Source of the DNA: Zopfochytrium polystomum
Taxonomy: Eukaryota > Chytridiomycota > Chytridiomycetes > Chytridiales > Chytridiaceae
Length of the DNA stretch: 64,000 bases
Reading direction: 5' to 3'
NCBI GenBank assembly: GCA_025765615.1
Contig: JAIVFJ010000004.1
Span: 124,001-188,000, forward strand
The position numbers were made by a program, and so were the translations under genes. The notes under the pieces are model-generated. The model was not told the origin of the DNA and did not search any database. It saw only the letters and a program-made list of their open reading frames with translations. Below are positions 8,897 to 20,154 of this stretch, piece after piece. The number at the start of each line of letters is the position of its first letter. Position 1 is the stretch's first letter.

Positions 8897-11217
8897 TAAG
8901 CAACACATGAGCTGGCTGATCAAGCAACAATCACTCGGCTACTGCTGCACCAGAAATCACCACACCAACTATTACTATCCTGGTTATCTGCCTTCATATT
9001 GATTGAACAACAAACAGCAGAGGTCCTCAAAAACCAACCAGCTCCATCAACTAATAATCAATCTGCTAAGTGTTTTGCTCTTCGCTTTTGATATGCATCA
9101 AAGTAACTGCCTTTATCCTCTCAACATTCAGCCATGCAGTCTCCTGTCAGTAATGATTCATCATTCCATGAACATCAACACAGGCATTTTAGTTTTTGGA
9201 GACCTGCACCTCTAACAACTGTCCCTGTGCCCTCTCAATATTACTTACTCATTTTCAACAGGGCATAACAAATTAGGAATTAATGATATGGTGTTTTCCT
9301 TGTCTATCAACCCATGGAGTTGGCAGTTCAATTTCTGGATTCCCTGATAGAGTGTTTTCAACCACACTGAAACTCTCACCATCAAACATATTAGTGATTG
9401 GGATGACCAATAGTTGTGCAAGTGCCAACTCTCACGACCACGGCAACCTTGTGCAATTTCCTCATAACTTTGGACTCTGTTACATCAAGCTAAGCCTCTC
9501 CTTATCTTTTCTCACATAACTTCAGCACTTCAGCCAAAGACAATTTGCAGTCCATTCATTGATAGAACAAGGACTGGTTGAGTAGTTTAACAATCCTCTA
9601 ACCATTTTGTAAACAGTCTATTCTGAGTGGTTGCTAGGCAAGCGTGACCGGCACAGGGTCAAAACCTCTCATATATTATCTGCTTGAGCAGAGGAGGAGG
9701 AAAACTGTTGACACTGGGTTTCCGTTCCACTTAATACTCAGAGTATTTGTCATCAGCACAAGCCAGCGCCCAGTACAACATCAAACATCATCTTCCACTT
9801 AGGGGGGAGGATTCTAGGGATAAGTGAAAGATGATCACCGGCACTGTATTGCCAATTAGATGGAGAATGCTTGGAATAAGTGAACGATGATCATCAGCGC
9901 AGAGTTGCAAAGTGGTCTCAGCATGGATTGGCACCAACTTGGCATGGTCTTCTTGGTGCCAGGCTGCTGCCTAGGAAAACACTCTATCTATTTTAGCCAA
10001 ATGAATCTGGACTCAGGATTCGAACTATGGAATACACTATTATTGCTGGGCTTACTTGACCCTGGCTAGGGACCTCAACTCACACATATTGACTGCTTCA
10101 GCTTTTATACACAGACATACTAACACACTACTCCAGGTCCCACATCACAGGAAATTCGACAGCCATACCTGAGTCCTCACCTCAATTGCATCACTCTGAT
10201 GAATTATCCTAACCAACTTCTGTGACAAAACACAATGTTCCTTGAAATAACTTTTGCCTCATTCCGAGGAGTATCAACGTTTATCTTTATTGGACACTCA
10301 ACACTAACACTTTTTCAGAGCAAACTATAAACAAGCTCAACCTTGCAAGATTGCTGAAGTTCCATTCTCATCTGAGATTCTTCCTTAGCCGAACCAAATC
10401 TAACTGACTCTAGATTTCAAACTGCTCTTAATAGAGTCACTCCAGAACAGCTATGTTCTTTGAATGCCTCATGCATTCATCCAGCATGCATTCATGCAGC
10501 ATAACCAGGATCTGGAAGCTTCAGAGATTGCCCTCAACTTTTGTAATCTGACCAGAAACTTTGTGGTTTTGGCTTGGATGTTAGACTTGACAAAAACATT
10601 CTGCTGATTCTTTAACGAGGCAGAGTAGAAGACATCAGGCGAAGTCTTTGTTCCCTTTGCTTGCACTAGCACTCTCCTACCAGCATAAATTCCACAACAT
10701 CACTTGGAGACTAAAGGCATCAAGCAATCAAACGCTGTGGAAACATCTGGATATACTAACTCTCACTAATGCTTTCTACCACTAACTTTGCCTCTATCTT
10801 TATTCTCCACTCTAGACCAACAAAAGCAAAAATCAACCACCTCACATACAGTTACAATTACCATATCATCAAACTATTCAAACCTCAGCAGTATCAGCAA
10901 AATTCAGGAAACCTTCAACTATTCATACCTGCAGATCAGCTTCAGAAACAACACCAACATCACCACTTTGCTCCATTCAGTCACCAGTCACCTTGAACCA
11001 TCTTTGAACTTGAATTTTGCCAGTTGAACAAGTTGAATTGGAATTGCTTTCAGTTTTCTGCAGTCTCAACAAAGTCAGACAAAGTATCAACCATTCCCCA
11101 CAGCAGAGTCACTCCAGAAAACAACAACTTCCTCCATTCAGTCAGCATTCAACTTCAGCAATCAGAATTGGAAGAAGTCAAACTGGAATTGGTAAAACGT
11201 ATCAACCACATGGTAAT
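8897..11217 (+). pseudogene. Copia-2 decayed protease/integrase interior, unit 1
   Basis: This is the position of the gag tail, protease and integrase, but no motif is recognisable; stops are dense in all frames. Near 10014-10030 a reverse-strand GTTCGAATCC resembles a tRNA B-box. 10072-10175 matches the Copia-H remnant at 4470-4590, and 10097-10106 reads TATAAAAG on the minus strand. This may include an older, unrecognised insertion. Confidence 0.45.
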
Positions 11218-11650
11218 CCACAGCGAAAGTGAATCGGATAACGGTGTACAGCTCTGGTGTTGGAGGTGACGGCACGACGGGTTGGATTCCGTGCTACTGC
11301 AATTAACGTCACCCCCAGTGGGCCTTACTGGGAGCACTATAGGCATGACTGTGGAAGGCCGGACCGATGTGGCAGACCGGCAATGTGAAATCAACTGAAG
11401 GCCCACGAACACCGAAGTCCCAGCTTGTAGGCTAGTGTGGCCTGGACCTGTGTCAGAGGAGGTGGAGTCCTGAGCAGGGAGCCCATTCCGCAAGGAGTAC
11501 CAACCAGGAGACAGTTATTCTTCTGATGTGCCCAGGCGAGACGCAGGGGAAAGCGTTGAGGGCAAGCTGTGTATGGGGGAGTGGTCGCCTCGCCTCATAG
11601 GGTACTGGGGGGAGCCCAGACCAGCATCGTGCGGAAGGCTCACCTGTGCA
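11218..11650 (+). other. Conserved GC-rich non-coding block, Copia-2 unit 1
   Basis: It runs from CAGCGAAAGTGAATCGGATAA to GTGCGGAAGGCTCACCTG. It is conserved with the blocks at 45093-45545 (Copia-1) and 47882-48270 (Copia-H), always between the integrase C-terminal region and RT. No frame is conserved among the copies, but stretches such as GGGAGCCCATTCCG and GCATCGTGC are, and GAGCC...GGCTC can form a stem near the 3' end (a GCA-TCG-TGC hairpin sits within it). A pyrimidine-rich tract ending in CAG follows (11657-11685). It may be an intron or a structured RNA; function unknown. Confidence 0.55.
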
Positions 11651-11774
11651 GAGTTTTCTCTCGTGCTTTCTTTTGTGTGCAGGGTATCTTAGAAAATCTG
11701 AACTAATTTTCCCTAAAGTTTCTTAAAGTTAAAACCATCACAAGTAGATTCTATTTCTCTACAACCACAAAACA

Positions 11775-12205
11775 AACATAGCACTTTAAAGTTTGGAATC
11801 CACCACAAACTTCTTACCTTCAGTGTACACATTCAGGCCAACTGTGTTTGACAAGCACACCTTGCCCAGACCCTTGTATATGTGCAGACAGCTTTTGAAG
11901 TTATTGAACAACCCACGAATGTCAACAAAACCTGGAACATATGGGCCTACAAGGTCAAACTTTGTGAAGACAGCAGCATTGAGTGCTTCTATGCACAGCT
12001 CTTGGCTAAGGGCCCCACTTAGTGTCATTGCATTTATATTCAGAATACTCACCCACCTTTTGTCCTAATCAATAGTCTTTGTTAACTCACTGAAATGGCT
12101 GCCTGAATCAACTGGGACACTGGCACAGTGGATATCAGCAACACATACCTCAACAGCATATTTTATATGCCAAATCTGCATCGAGCAGTTCATTACCACC
12201 GCACT
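11775..12205 (+). pseudogene. Copia-2 RT 5' remnant, unit 1
   Basis: With frameshifts and stops: AFEVIEQPTNVN, YKVKLCEDSSIECF, LLAKGPT then VDISNTYLNS, matching Copia-1 RT. It is interrupted by the solo chromovirus LTR at 12206. Confidence 0.7.
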
Positions 12206-12427
12206 TGTTATGAATCACCCTCTGGAAACCTCCGGAACCTTCTAGAACATTCCTTCATGGAACCTTGTGGAACCCTTCTGGAACCTTCTTTGCTTTCCTG
12301 ACTTGTCGTGTTATCATTGGTATCACTGTATTACTAATTGCTCTTTTTGGAACTTCCTTTGAGTCTTGACAAGGAAGATCTCAAAAGTTCCTTCTCTGCC
12401 TTGTCCTGTCCTGCCCTGTTCCTGACA
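12206..12427 (+). mobile_element. Solo chromovirus LTR, unit 1
   Basis: 222 bp, TGTTATGAATCACC...CCTGACA, flanked by GCACT (12201-12205 and 12428-12432). Confidence 0.9.
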
Positions 12428-13564
12428 GCACTGACTGCTGGAGTTGAACAGCCACCAAAATCAAACAGTTGACAGGAAAGTGCAAACTTCTGGGATTTCT
12501 GCATCCTCCTTTGTCAGATTAACTCATCATCCACAATGCAAGCTAAGTTAACAAAATTTGTTTTTGGTGATTCTGGCAAAAACTTCTTCTGCCATTGCCT
12601 TGCCTAATCTTTTTTACATACTCTGCAAAATGGGAGCAATGAAAACCATCCTCAATATGCAGCTGGAACATCAACATGACAGAATCTTCTTACACAAGAA
12701 AGTCTGTAGCAAGGAGTTAATCCAGTGCCATGCAAACACTATCAACAACCCCACTGCAGTAACTGGCCTTCCCAGTCGTCTCTCAATCTTCAGCCACGCA
12801 GGATCGACAAAGCAACTGCAGATCAGAGACTGTACCAGGCAATACATGATGGCATCAACTACCTTGCAACACACAGGCGACCAGACCTTGCCCCAGCAGT
12901 TTCATATCTTGGTGCCTTCAGCAAGGACCCTAGCGAGCAACACATGAAGATCCTTATTCTGGTTCTCGAATATCTCAATGGTAATAGTGAGTATGGTTTA
13001 TTCTATTCTCGCAACTGCACAGATATAGCCGGTTACTCCGTCGCTGCCCATGGTGTCCACTCAGATGGGAAATCACAGCCTGGCTACTATGTTCTATTTG
13101 GAGGAACAGCTATTAGTTGGACATCTCTTCAGAGCAGTACTGTCATGCTGTCACCGCAGGAAGCTGAATATGTAGCTGTGTCTGAACTGGGACGAGAACT
13201 TAAGGCACTATCCCAACTCTACTCAGCACTTCAACTTCTGTCTCCAACTCCACTTGTCATCTACACTGACAACAGCAGTGTGATCAACCTCAGTTCAAAT
13301 GATCTTTACACCAATCAGTCAAAACATATCATGGTAAAGTATCATTATATTCAAGAACTTGTGGAACAAAAGGTAGTACGGCTTGAATGGATTGCTGGAG
13401 GAGAACAGCCTGCATACTATATGACAAAATCTCTCTCAGCTGCTCTCAGTGAATACCATCTGAGTAGCACTGGTCTGTTTCCTCTGATTCATTTTTTCTT
13501 ATCTGTGAAGCTGTTTTCTTCTTTGTTCTTTTTCATTACTTTGACTCATTTCTTTTACCTCTGA
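12428..13564 (+). pseudogene. Copia-2 RT end and RNase H, unit 1
   Basis: A decayed RT segment (to about 12724) leads into a 279-codon frame (12725-13564) that holds an almost full RNase H: LATHRRPDLAPAVSYLGAF, VMLSPQEAEYVAVSELGRE, IYTDNSSVINLSSNDLYT and GGEQPAYYMTKSL. The first catalytic block reads GYSVAAHGVHSDG, with Val where Copia-1 has the catalytic Asp (GYSDAAHGVHADG), so the enzyme is probably inactive. The N-terminal 60 residues of this frame are frame-shifted junk. Confidence 0.7.
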
Positions 13565-13735
13565 AGTTCAATATGTGCCCCCATCCATTTTTGTTAGTGT
13601 GGTCTGTTCTTTCTGTTCTGCCATCCGATGGCCTGTCATACCTGTTTGTGATTCTTCTTTCTCTGGTGTACGGTTTCCTTAAGTTGACTATGGCTTAAGG
13701 TTTTCCTCCGTGCCGGCCTTTGCTCCTGCCCACAG

Positions 13736-13747
13736 CTTAGGGGGGAG
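13736..13747 (+). promoter_or_regulatory. Polypurine tract, Copia-2 unit 1
   Basis: CTTAGGGGGGAG directly before the shared middle LTR. Confidence 0.85.
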
Positions 13748-13976
13748 TGTTAGTTTTGGGTCTTTTGGTGTAAGCAGTGTGCAGGAGCTTTGACCTGATA
13801 CTGCTCTGCAAGGATGACTTGCAGCATTTTGCAAGTGATGGTCCTTGTAACAGTTTTGTATAAAGACAAACACAAGACTGACAGAAGCCAAGATCAACCT
13901 CCCACCACCACCACCTTCAGTAGTGTACACCACAGCAGCCCAACCCATCAATCAGCCACCATAGCAAATTCTTTCA
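13748..13976 (+). mobile_element. Copia-2 inner LTR 2 (shared)
   Basis: 229 bp, same ends as LTR 1. It serves as 3' LTR of unit 1 and 5' LTR of unit 2. Confidence 0.9.
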
Positions 13977-13990
13977 TACAAAACTGTTAC
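13977..13990 (+). promoter_or_regulatory. Copia-2 primer-site position, unit 2
   Basis: TACAAAACTGTTAC, reverse complement of GTAACAGTTTTGTA in the preceding LTR. Confidence 0.6.
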
Positions 13991-14575
13991 CCATCCCAAT
14001 CACTTCCCCCTTGGTTTCAACAAAATCCAATCAGTAGAAGGGGTTGTACGCTTTTCAGATCTGCCAACTTCGTGGAGCGATCACGGGCGCTACAGACATC
14101 GTACAGCAATTTCGTTACTACCATCGGAAAGCTCTTGATCTCCTCTTTCCAACGAACCCACCTGATCTCGGATCGGACGCTCCTACGTCGTATCCACCGC
14201 CTCCAAAGTCGTCGCCCACTTTTCCAACTTCAACCTCAATTTGCTCGCCTTCCAGACCTCCCCCAGCCGATCCCAAGCTATCATTGGAAAGGCCTGCTTC
14301 TGGACTACACGACTGCCACCAACGGCACCCCAAAATCACTCTCCTTCGTGATAAGCGACGCCTTTTTCCATTCAGGGTCACCAGATTACCTCCAACCCTC
14401 ACCATTAATTTTTGATTTTTTGTCCCCAATTGGAGACAACGACCACCCCCCTACCTGACACACACCAAGCTAACAAACCAACTTTTCATCTGCTGCAACA
14501 CCACCTTCACCACACACCCAAAATCCAACGAAATCCCTTCAAACTTGGCACACATAATCGTCCTGAGAAAACAAC

Positions 14576-15070
14576 ATGACTACTGACTCAACCAATCACA
14601 TCAACGCAGAGCAGAACGATGCAGTTGATCCACTAGACCTCTGGGACACTGGAACCTGTCTCATCAGAGATGGACCATTCCAAGGACAGAGATTCCAACT
14701 GGTGCCTCCGTCTTGTGGACCAGAGAAACCCTCACCCAAATCACACCTGGTCGAACTTGCAAAGGAGATCATTGACGACTTTGAATGCATTAAAATGGAA
14801 CCAACTGAAGCCTCAGATGCCTTCATTACCCGATTCACTGAAGCGTACCATCGAGTCGACAGCTTTGCAAAGTCAGCAGCTGGAGAACTTCTCCATCATA
14901 TTCGCCCTTTCCAACAAGTTGTTCGAATCTTTGTTGGCTCACTGGGCCAAAGCCTGTTGGATATGGGAAAAGGAAAAGTTTTTCTTGTTGTCGGCAACCC
15001 AGCTCCTCAGATAACAAGTTTAGCCAAACTAATCTCACTCTTCAAAACCTGTTTGACAAAACAACTATGA
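14576..15070 (+). CDS. Shortened Copia-2 gag, inner unit 2
   Basis: 164 codons with the same translation as 8402-8896. Leader 13991-14575 precedes it, with no supported gene. Confidence 0.6.
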   Translation: MTTDSTNHINAEQNDAVDPLDLWDTGTCLIRDGPFQGQRFQLVPPSCGPEKPSPKSHLVELAKEIIDDFECIKMEPTEASDAFITRFTEAYHRVDSFAKSAAGELLHHIRPFQQVVRIFVGSLGQSLLDMGKGKVFLVVGNPAPQITSLAKLISLFKTCLTKQL

Positions 15071-17391
15071 TAAGCAACACATGAGCTGGCTGATCAAGCA
15101 ACAATCACTCGGCTACTGCTGCACCAGAAATCACCACACCAACTATTACTATCCTGGTTATCTGCCTTCATATTGATTGAACAACAAACAGCAGAGGTCC
15201 TCAAAAACCAACCAGCTCCATCAACTAATAATCAATCTGCTAAGTGTTTTGCTCTTCGCTTTTGATATGCATCAAAGTAACTGCCTTTATCCTCTCAACA
15301 TTCAGCCATGCAGTCTCCTGTCAGTAATGATTCATCATTCCATGAACATCAACACAGGCATTTTAGTTTTTGGAGACCTGCACCTCTAACAACTGTCCCT
15401 GTGCCCTCTCAATATTACTTACTCATTTTCAACAGGGCATAACAAATTAGGAATTAATGATATGGTGTTTTCCTTGTCTATCAACCCATGGAGTTGGCAG
15501 TTCAATTTCTGGATTCCCTGATAGAGTGTTTTCAACCACACTGAAACTCTCACCATCAAACATATTAGTGATTGGGATGACCAATAGTTGTGCAAGTGCC
15601 AACTCTCACGACCACGGCAACCTTGTGCAATTTCCTCATAACTTTGGACTCTGTTACATCAAGCTAAGCCTCTCCTTATCTTTTCTCACATAACTTCAGC
15701 ACTTCAGCCAAAGACAATTTGCAGTCCATTCATTGATAGAACAAGGACTGGTTGAGTAGTTTAACAATCCTCTAACCATTTTGTAAACAGTCTATTCTGA
15801 GTGGTTGCTAGGCAAGCGTGACCGGCACAGGGTCAAAACCTCTCATATATTATCTGCTTGAGCAGAGGAGGAGGAAAACTGTTGACACTGGGTTTCCGTT
15901 CCACTTAATACTCAGAGTATTTGTCATCAGCACAAGCCAGCGCCCAGTACAACATCAAACATCATCTTCCACTTAGGGGGGAGGATTCTAGGGATAAGTG
16001 AAAGATGATCACCGGCACTGTATTGCCAATTAGATGGAGAATGCTTGGAATAAGTGAACGATGATCATCAGCGCAGAGTTGCAAAGTGGTCTCAGCATGG
16101 ATTGGCACCAACTTGGCATGGTCTTCTTGGTGCCAGGCTGCTGCCTAGGAAAACACTCTATCTATTTTAGCCAAATGAATCTGGACTCAGGATTCGAACT
16201 ATGGAATACACTATTATTGCTGGGCTTACTTGACCCTGGCTAGGGACCTCAACTCACACATATTGACTGCTTCAGCTTTTATACACAGACATACTAACAC
16301 ACTACTCCAGGTCCCACATCACAGGAAATTCGACAGCCATACCTGAGTCCTCACCTCAATTGCATCACTCTGATGAATTATCCTAACCAACTTCTGTGAC
16401 AAAACACAATGTTCCTTGAAATAACTTTTGCCTCATTCCGAGGAGTATCAACGTTTATCTTTATTGGACACTCAACACTAACACTTTTTCAGAGCAAACT
16501 ATAAACAAGCTCAACCTTGCAAGATTGCTGAAGTTCCATTCTCATCTGAGATTCTTCCTTAGCCGAACCAAATCTAACTGACTCTAGATTTCAAACTGCT
16601 CTTAATAGAGTCACTCCAGAACAGCTATGTTCTTTGAATGCCTCATGCATTCATCCAGCATGCATTCATGCAGCATAACCAGGATCTGGAAGCTTCAGAG
16701 ATTGCCCTCAACTTTTGTAATCTGACCAGAAACTTTGTGGTTTTGGCTTGGATGTTAGACTTGACAAAAACATTCTGCTGATTCTTTAACGAGGCAGAGT
16801 AGAAGACATCAGGCGAAGTCTTTGTTCCCTTTGCTTGCACTAGCACTCTCCTACCAGCATAAATTCCACAACATCACTTGGAGACTAAAGGCATCAAGCA
16901 ATCAAACGCTGTGGAAACATCTGGATATACTAACTCTCACTAATGCTTTCTACCACTAACTTTGCCTCTATCTTTATTCTCCACTCTAGACCAACAAAAG
17001 CAAAAATCAACCACCTCACATACAGTTACAATTACCATATCATCAAACTATTCAAACCTCAGCAGTATCAGCAAAATTCAGGAAACCTTCAACTATTCAT
17101 ACCTGCAGATCAGCTTCAGAAACAACACCAACATCACCACTTTGCTCCATTCAGTCACCAGTCACCTTGAACCATCTTTGAACTTGAATTTTGCCAGTTG
17201 AACAAGTTGAATTGGAATTGCTTTCAGTTTTCTGCAGTCTCAACAAAGTCAGACAAAGTATCAACCATTCCCCACAGCAGAGTCACTCCAGAAAACAACA
17301 ACTTCCTCCATTCAGTCAGCATTCAACTTCAGCAATCAGAATTGGAAGAAGTCAAACTGGAATTGGTAAAACGTATCAACCACATGGTAAT
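15071..17391 (+). pseudogene. Copia-2 decayed interior, unit 2
   Basis: Duplicate of 8897-11217; no coding motif recognised. Confidence 0.45.
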
Positions 17392-17824
17392 CCACAGCGA
17401 AAGTGAATCGGATAACGGTGTACAGCTCTGGTGTTGGAGGTGACGGCACGACGGGTTGGATTCCGTGCTACTGCAATTAACGTCACCCCCAGTGGGCCTT
17501 ACTGGGAGCACTATAGGCATGACTGTGGAAGGCCGGACCGATGTGGCAGACCGGCAATGTGAAATCAACTGAAGGCCCACGAACACCGAAGTCCCAGCTT
17601 GTAGGCTAGTGTGGCCTGGACCTGTGTCAGAGGAGGTGGAGTCCTGAGCAGGGAGCCCATTCCGCAAGGAGTACCAACCAGGAGACAGTTATTCTTCTGA
17701 TGTGCCCAGGCGAGACGCAGGGGAAAGCGTTGAGGGCAAGCTGTGTATGGGGGAGTGGTCGCCTCGCCTCATAGGGTACTGGGGGGAGCCCAGACCAGCA
17801 TCGTGCGGAAGGCTCACCTGTGCA
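17392..17824 (+). other. Conserved non-coding block, Copia-2 unit 2
   Basis: Duplicate of 11218-11650. Confidence 0.55.
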
Positions 17825-17948
17825 GAGTTTTCTCTCGTGCTTTCTTTTGTGTGCAGGGTATCTTAGAAAATCTGAACTAATTTTCCCTAAAGTTTCTTAA
17901 AGTTAAAACCATCACAAGTAGATTCTATTTCTCTACAACCACAAAACA

Positions 17949-18379
17949 AACATAGCACTTTAAAGTTTGGAATCCACCACAAACTTCTTACCTTCAGTGT
18001 ACACATTCAGGCCAACTGTGTTTGACAAGCACACCTTGCCCAGACCCTTGTATATGTGCAGACAGCTTTTGAAGTTATTGAACAACCCACGAATGTCAAC
18101 AAAACCTGGAACATATGGGCCTACAAGGTCAAACTTTGTGAAGACAGCAGCATTGAGTGCTTCTATGCACAGCTCTTGGCTAAGGGCCCCACTTAGTGTC
18201 ATTGCATTTATATTCAGAATACTCACCCACCTTTTGTCCTAATCAATAGTCTTTGTTAACTCACTGAAATGGCTGCCTGAATCAACTGGGACACTGGCAC
18301 AGTGGATATCAGCAACACATACCTCAACAGCATATTTTATATGCCAAATCTGCATCGAGCAGTTCATTACCACCGCACT
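17949..18379 (+). pseudogene. Copia-2 RT 5' remnant, unit 2
   Basis: Duplicate of 11775-12205. Confidence 0.7.
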
Positions 18380-18600
18380 TGTTATGAATCACCCTCTGGA
18401 AACCTCCGGAACCTTCTAGAACATTCCTTCATGGAACCTTGTGGAACCTTCTGGAACCTTCTTTGCTTTCCTGACTTGTCGTGTTATCATTGGTATCACT
18501 GTATTACTAATTGCTCTTTTTGGAACTTCCTTTGAGTCTTGACAAGGAAGATCTCAAAAGTTCCTTCTCTGCCTTGTCCTGTCCTGCCCTGTTCCTGACA
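18380..18600 (+). mobile_element. Solo chromovirus LTR, unit 2
   Basis: 221 bp, one base shorter than the unit 1 copy, flanked by GCACT on both sides. Confidence 0.9.
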
Positions 18601-19737
18601 GCACTGACTGCTGGAGTTGAACAGCCACCAAAATCAAACAGTTGACAGGAAAGTGCAAACTTCTGGGATTTCTGCATCCTCCTTTGTCAGATTAACTCAT
18701 CATCCACAATGCAAGCTAAGTTAACAAAATTTGTTTTTGGTGATTCTGGCAAAAACTTCTTCTGCCATTGCCTTGCCTAATCTTTTTTACATACTCTGCA
18801 AAATGGGAGCAATGAAAACCATCCTCAATATGCAGCTGGAACATCAACATGACAGAATCTTCTTACACAAGAAAGTCTGTAGCAAGGAGTTAATCCAGTG
18901 CCATGCAAACACTATCAACAACCCCACTGCAGTAACTGGCCTTCCCAGTCGTCTCTCAATCTTCAGCCACGCAGGATCGACAAAGCAACTGCAGATCAGA
19001 GACTGTACCAGGCAATACATGATGGCATCAACTACCTTGCAACACACAGGCGACCAGACCTTGCCCCAGCAGTTTCATATCTTGGTGCCTTCAGCAAGGA
19101 CCCTAGCGAGCAACACATGAAGATCCTTATTCTGGTTCTCGAATATCTCAATGGTAATAGTGAGTATGGTTTATTCTATTCTCGCAACTGCACAGATATA
19201 GCCGGTTACTCCGTCGCTGCCCATGGTGTCCACTCAGATGGGAAATCACAGCCTGGCTACTATGTTCTATTTGGAGGAACAGCTATTAGTTGGACATCTC
19301 TTCAGAGCAGTACTGTCATGCTGTCACCGCAGGAAGCTGAATATGTAGCTGTGTCTGAACTGGGACGAGAACTTAAGGCACTATCCCAACTCTACTCAGC
19401 ACTTCAACTTCTGTCTCCAACTCCACTTGTCATCTACACTGACAACAGCAGTGTGATCAACCTCAGTTCAAATGATCTTTACACCAATCAGTCAAAACAT
19501 ATCATGGTAAAGTATCATTATATTCAAGAACTTGTGGAACAAAAGGTAGTACGGCTTGAATGGATTGCTGGAGGAGAACAGCCTGCATACTATATGACAA
19601 AATCTCTCTCAGCTGCTCTCAGTGAATACCATCTGAGTAGCACTGGTCTGTTTCCTCTGATTCATTTTTTCTTATCTGTGAAGCTGTTTTCTTCTTTGTT
19701 CTTTTTCATTACTTTGACTCATTTCTTTTACCTCTGA
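18601..19737 (+). pseudogene. Copia-2 RT end and RNase H, unit 2
   Basis: Duplicate of 12428-13564, including the Val replacing the first catalytic Asp of RNase H. Confidence 0.7.
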
Positions 19738-19920
19738 AGTTCAATATGTGCCCCCATCCATTTTTGTTAGTGTGGTCTGTTCTTTCTGTTCTGCCATCCG
19801 ATGGCCTGTCATACCTGTTTGTGATTCTTCTTTCTCTGGTGTACGGTTTCCTTAAGTTGACTATGGCTTAAGGTTTTCCTCCGTGCCGGCCTTTGCTCCT
19901 GCCCACAGCTTAGGGGGGAG

Positions 19921-20149
19921 TGTTAGTTTTGGGTCTTTTGGTGTAAGCAGTGTGCAGGAGCTTTGACCTGATACTGCTCTGCAAGGATGACTTGCAGCAT
20001 TTTGCAAGTGATGGTCCTTGTAACAGTTTTGTATAAAGACAAACACAAGACTGACAGAAGCCAAGATCAACCTCCCACCACCACCACCTTCAGTAGTGTA
20101 CACCACAGCAGCCCAACCCATCAATCAGCCACCATAGCAAATTCTTTCA
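19921..20149 (+). mobile_element. Copia-2 inner LTR 3
   Basis: 229 bp, preceded by the polypurine tract 19909-19920 and followed by the right GAATC duplication (20150-20154). Confidence 0.9.
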
Positions 20150-20154
20150 GAATC

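Larger units (their letters stand above)
7574..20149 (+). mobile_element. Copia-2 head-to-tail dimer (LTR-body-LTR-body-LTR)
   Basis: Three 229-bp LTRs (7574, 13748, 19921) enclose two bodies. The unit lengths are 6174 and 6173 bp, and the one difference I noticed is a C run at about 12272 versus 18445. The whole block is flanked by GAATC (7569-7573 and 20150-20154), and the uninterrupted site GTAGATTCTATTTC exists on the other strand at 11744-11757. The dimer therefore behaves as a single insertion into a sibling element in opposite orientation. Each body has a shortened gag and no usable protease, integrase or RT. Confidence 0.9.

Noticed and set aside
11155..11493. 112-codon minus-strand frame through the conserved non-coding block
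   Set aside because: The corresponding frame is not kept in Copia-1 or Copia-H, so the conservation is at nucleotide level, not protein level.
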